From positions 1 to 15,518 of the forward strand of contig CAJFQY010000034.1 in assembly GCA_904419315.1 (NCBI GenBank): 15,518 bases of DNA, read 5' to 3'. This stretch comes from Zongyangia gallinarum (GTDB taxonomy: Bacteria; Bacillota; Clostridia; Oscillospirales; Ruminococcaceae). The notes under the pieces were generated by a model that was not told the DNA's origin, searched no databases, and saw only the letters and a program-made list of their open reading frames with translations. The position numbers and the translations under genes are program-made. The stretch's first letter is position 1, and each line of letters opens with the position of its first letter. Positions 14,118 through 15,518 of the stretch are shown in pieces.

Positions 14118-15518
14118 CTATAGAATAATGCAGATCAGCCCCGAGCAGCCCTCGTTAATAATCCGCTCGATGGTTTCCTGTAAGCGGATGCGAGCTTCTC
14201 CCGGCATACGGTAGAGTTTGTTGTGAAGCCCCTCATTGACCAGCTCATGGAGAGATTTCCCAAAAATATTGGACTCCCAGATCTTTTTGGGGTTTTCCTC
14301 AAATTCCTGAAGCAGATATCTAACCAGCTCTTCCGACTGTCTTTCACTGCCCACAATAGGATTGACCTCGGTGGTAATATCCGCCTTCATCATATGGATA
14401 GAAGGCGCCGATGCCTTGAGGCGGACGCCATACCGGCCCCCCTGTTTGACAATTTCCGGCTCTTCCAGGGAAAGCTCCTCCAATGACGGCATAACAATGC
14501 CGTATCCGGTGGCTTCCACCTCTTCCAGGGCGCCTTTGATCTTGTCATATTCTTTCTTCACCCGGGCCAGCTCAATCATGCAGGGCATGAGCCCCGCTTC
14601 ACCGTCGATCTGCAAACCGGTGGCCTCTCCCAGCACCTGATAGAACAGAGAGGCCTGTAGATGAATCCGCAGGCGGGCCCTGCCTACGCCGTAATCCAGG
14701 GAGGTCACATCCGCACCGGTGATGTACTCACATTCGCTGACGGAAGCAAAAGCGGTCTTGACCGCGCTCATATGGGTAATTCCCGCCGCGCAGCCCTGGA
14801 TGGCCCCATAGGTTGCGGATTTCAGCCAGTGATCCTTCGGAAGTGTAACCAGCCATTTGGGAATCTCCACCGAGATTTCCTTGACGGGAAATTCCTGCAA
14901 AATGGTGGAGAGGATGTCTTTGATATCACTTTCCTCAATATCCAGACAGTTGACCGCCACCACTGGCACACAGTATTTTTCCTCCATCTGATCCCGCAGC
15001 TGTCTGGCTTGAGGCGTATTGGGGTACATGCAGTTTAAAAGGATAATAAAAGGTTTGTCGATCTCTTTGAGCTCCTTGATAACCCTTTCCTCTGCTTCTT
15101 CATACTCGGCTCTTGGTATATCGGAGATGCTGCCGTCGGTGGTCACCACAAGCCCGATGGTAGAGTGATCGCTGATGACCTTCTGGGTGCCGATCTCCGC
15201 TGCCATGTTAAAGGGGATTTCCTGCTCAAACCAGGGGGTCTTGACCATCCGGGGCATTTCGTTTTCTATGTATCCCAGGGAACTGGGGACAATGAAGCCC
15301 ACGCAGTCAATCAGCCGAACACTGAGCTCACTGCTTCCGTCCAGGCTGATAGAAACAGCTTCCTCCGGAATAAATTTGGGTTCGGTGGTCATAATGGTCT
15401 TCCCCGCAGCGGACTGAGGCAGCTCATCTACCGCCCTCTCCCGCCGGAAATCGCTGTCGATATTCGGGATGACCAACGTTTCCATAAAGCGTTTGATGAA
15501 GGTCGATTTTCCGCTGCG
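14118..15518 (-). CDS. spoIVA: Stage IV sporulation protein A (SpoIVA), N terminus cut by window edge
   Basis: SpoIVA is a mother-cell ATPase that polymerises on the forespore membrane as the base layer of the coat. The visible 466 residues begin inside the Walker A motif (RSGKST at the right edge). They continue through DELPQSAAGKTIMTTEPKF, the Walker B-like LIDCVGF, the nucleotide-site region STIGLVVTTDGSI, and end in the conserved tail ERIINEGCSGLICIIL. Bacillus SpoIVA is about 492 residues, so roughly 26 residues are missing beyond the window. The reading frame is intact. The true start is not visible, and the in-frame ATG at 15485 lies after the P-loop and is not the start. It is monocistronic as far as can be seen and expected to be under mother-cell sigma-E control, not testable here. 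Confidence 0.97.
   Translation of the reverse strand, partial: RSGKSTFIKRFMETLVIPNIDSDFRRERAVDELPQSAAGKTIMTTEPKFIPEEAVSISLDGSSELSVRLIDCVGFIVPSSLGYIENEMPRMVKTPWFEQEIPFNMAAEIGTQKVISDHSTIGLVVTTDGSISDIPRAEYEEAEERVIKELKEIDKPFIILLNCMYPNTPQARQLRDQMEEKYCVPVVAVNCLDIEESDIKDILSTILQEFPVKEISVEIPKWLVTLPKDHWLKSATYGAIQGCAAGITHMSAVKTAFASVSECEYITGADVTSLDYGVGRARLRIHLQASLFYQVLGEATGLQIDGEAGLMPCMIELARVKKEYDKIKGALEEVEATGYGIVMPSLEELSLEEPEIVKQGGRYGVRLKASAPSIHMMKADITTEVNPIVGSERQSEELVRYLLQEFEENPKKIWESNIFGKSLHELVNEGLHNKLYRMPGEARIRLQETIERIINEGCSGLICIIL

Noticed and set aside
1..15518. CRISPR arrays, insertion sequences, prophage or toxin-antitoxin genes
   Set aside because: I looked for spaced direct repeats, transposase motifs and small two-gene cassettes and saw none within the window.

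Overview
The window looks like chromosome from a spore-forming, strictly anaerobic member of the Clostridia, probably near the Oscillospiraceae. This is inferred from the spoIIA operon, a SpoIIM-like gene, spoIVA, a superoxide reductase, and a moderate-GC genome with strong AGGAGG-type ribosome sites. Species was not determined.

Layout, left to right. Positions 1-204 hold an open but unrecognised, truncated-looking reading frame on the minus strand. Two minus-strand terminators follow, then a tRNA-Leu(CAA) with its own promoter and terminator. Next is an AT-rich stretch with no protein gene that contains a free-standing RNA transcription unit: consensus promoter, about 230 nt, intrinsic terminator. 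Its rod-like pairing suggests 6S RNA. The only plus-strand protein gene is a SpoIIM-type membrane protein (1119-1742), separated from a convergent phosphofructokinase gene by a shared hairpin.

Everything further right is on the minus strand. The spoIIAA-spoIIAB-sigF operon encodes the anti-anti-sigma factor, anti-sigma kinase and forespore sigma factor that start compartment-specific transcription. Upstream of it lies valS-folC (valyl-tRNA synthetase, folylpolyglutamate synthase), driven by a strong promoter and a structured leader with no visible T-box. Next comes trxA-dfx (thioredoxin and a two-iron superoxide reductase), an oxygen-defence pair. Then comes gtcA-csbB-yfhO, which has all the parts of a lipid-linked sugar decoration pathway: a GT2 that loads undecaprenyl phosphate, a small flippase, and a GT-C transferase acting outside the membrane. 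The window ends inside spoIVA, the spore-coat basement-layer ATPase, cut at its Walker A motif.

Most of the window is conserved core genome. The points most worth a second look are the candidate 6S RNA, the unusual PFK active site (Asn in the nucleotide-binding motif plus a pyrophosphate-type Lys), the glycosylation trio with an unknown acceptor, the valS leader, and the broken reading frame beside the tRNA.
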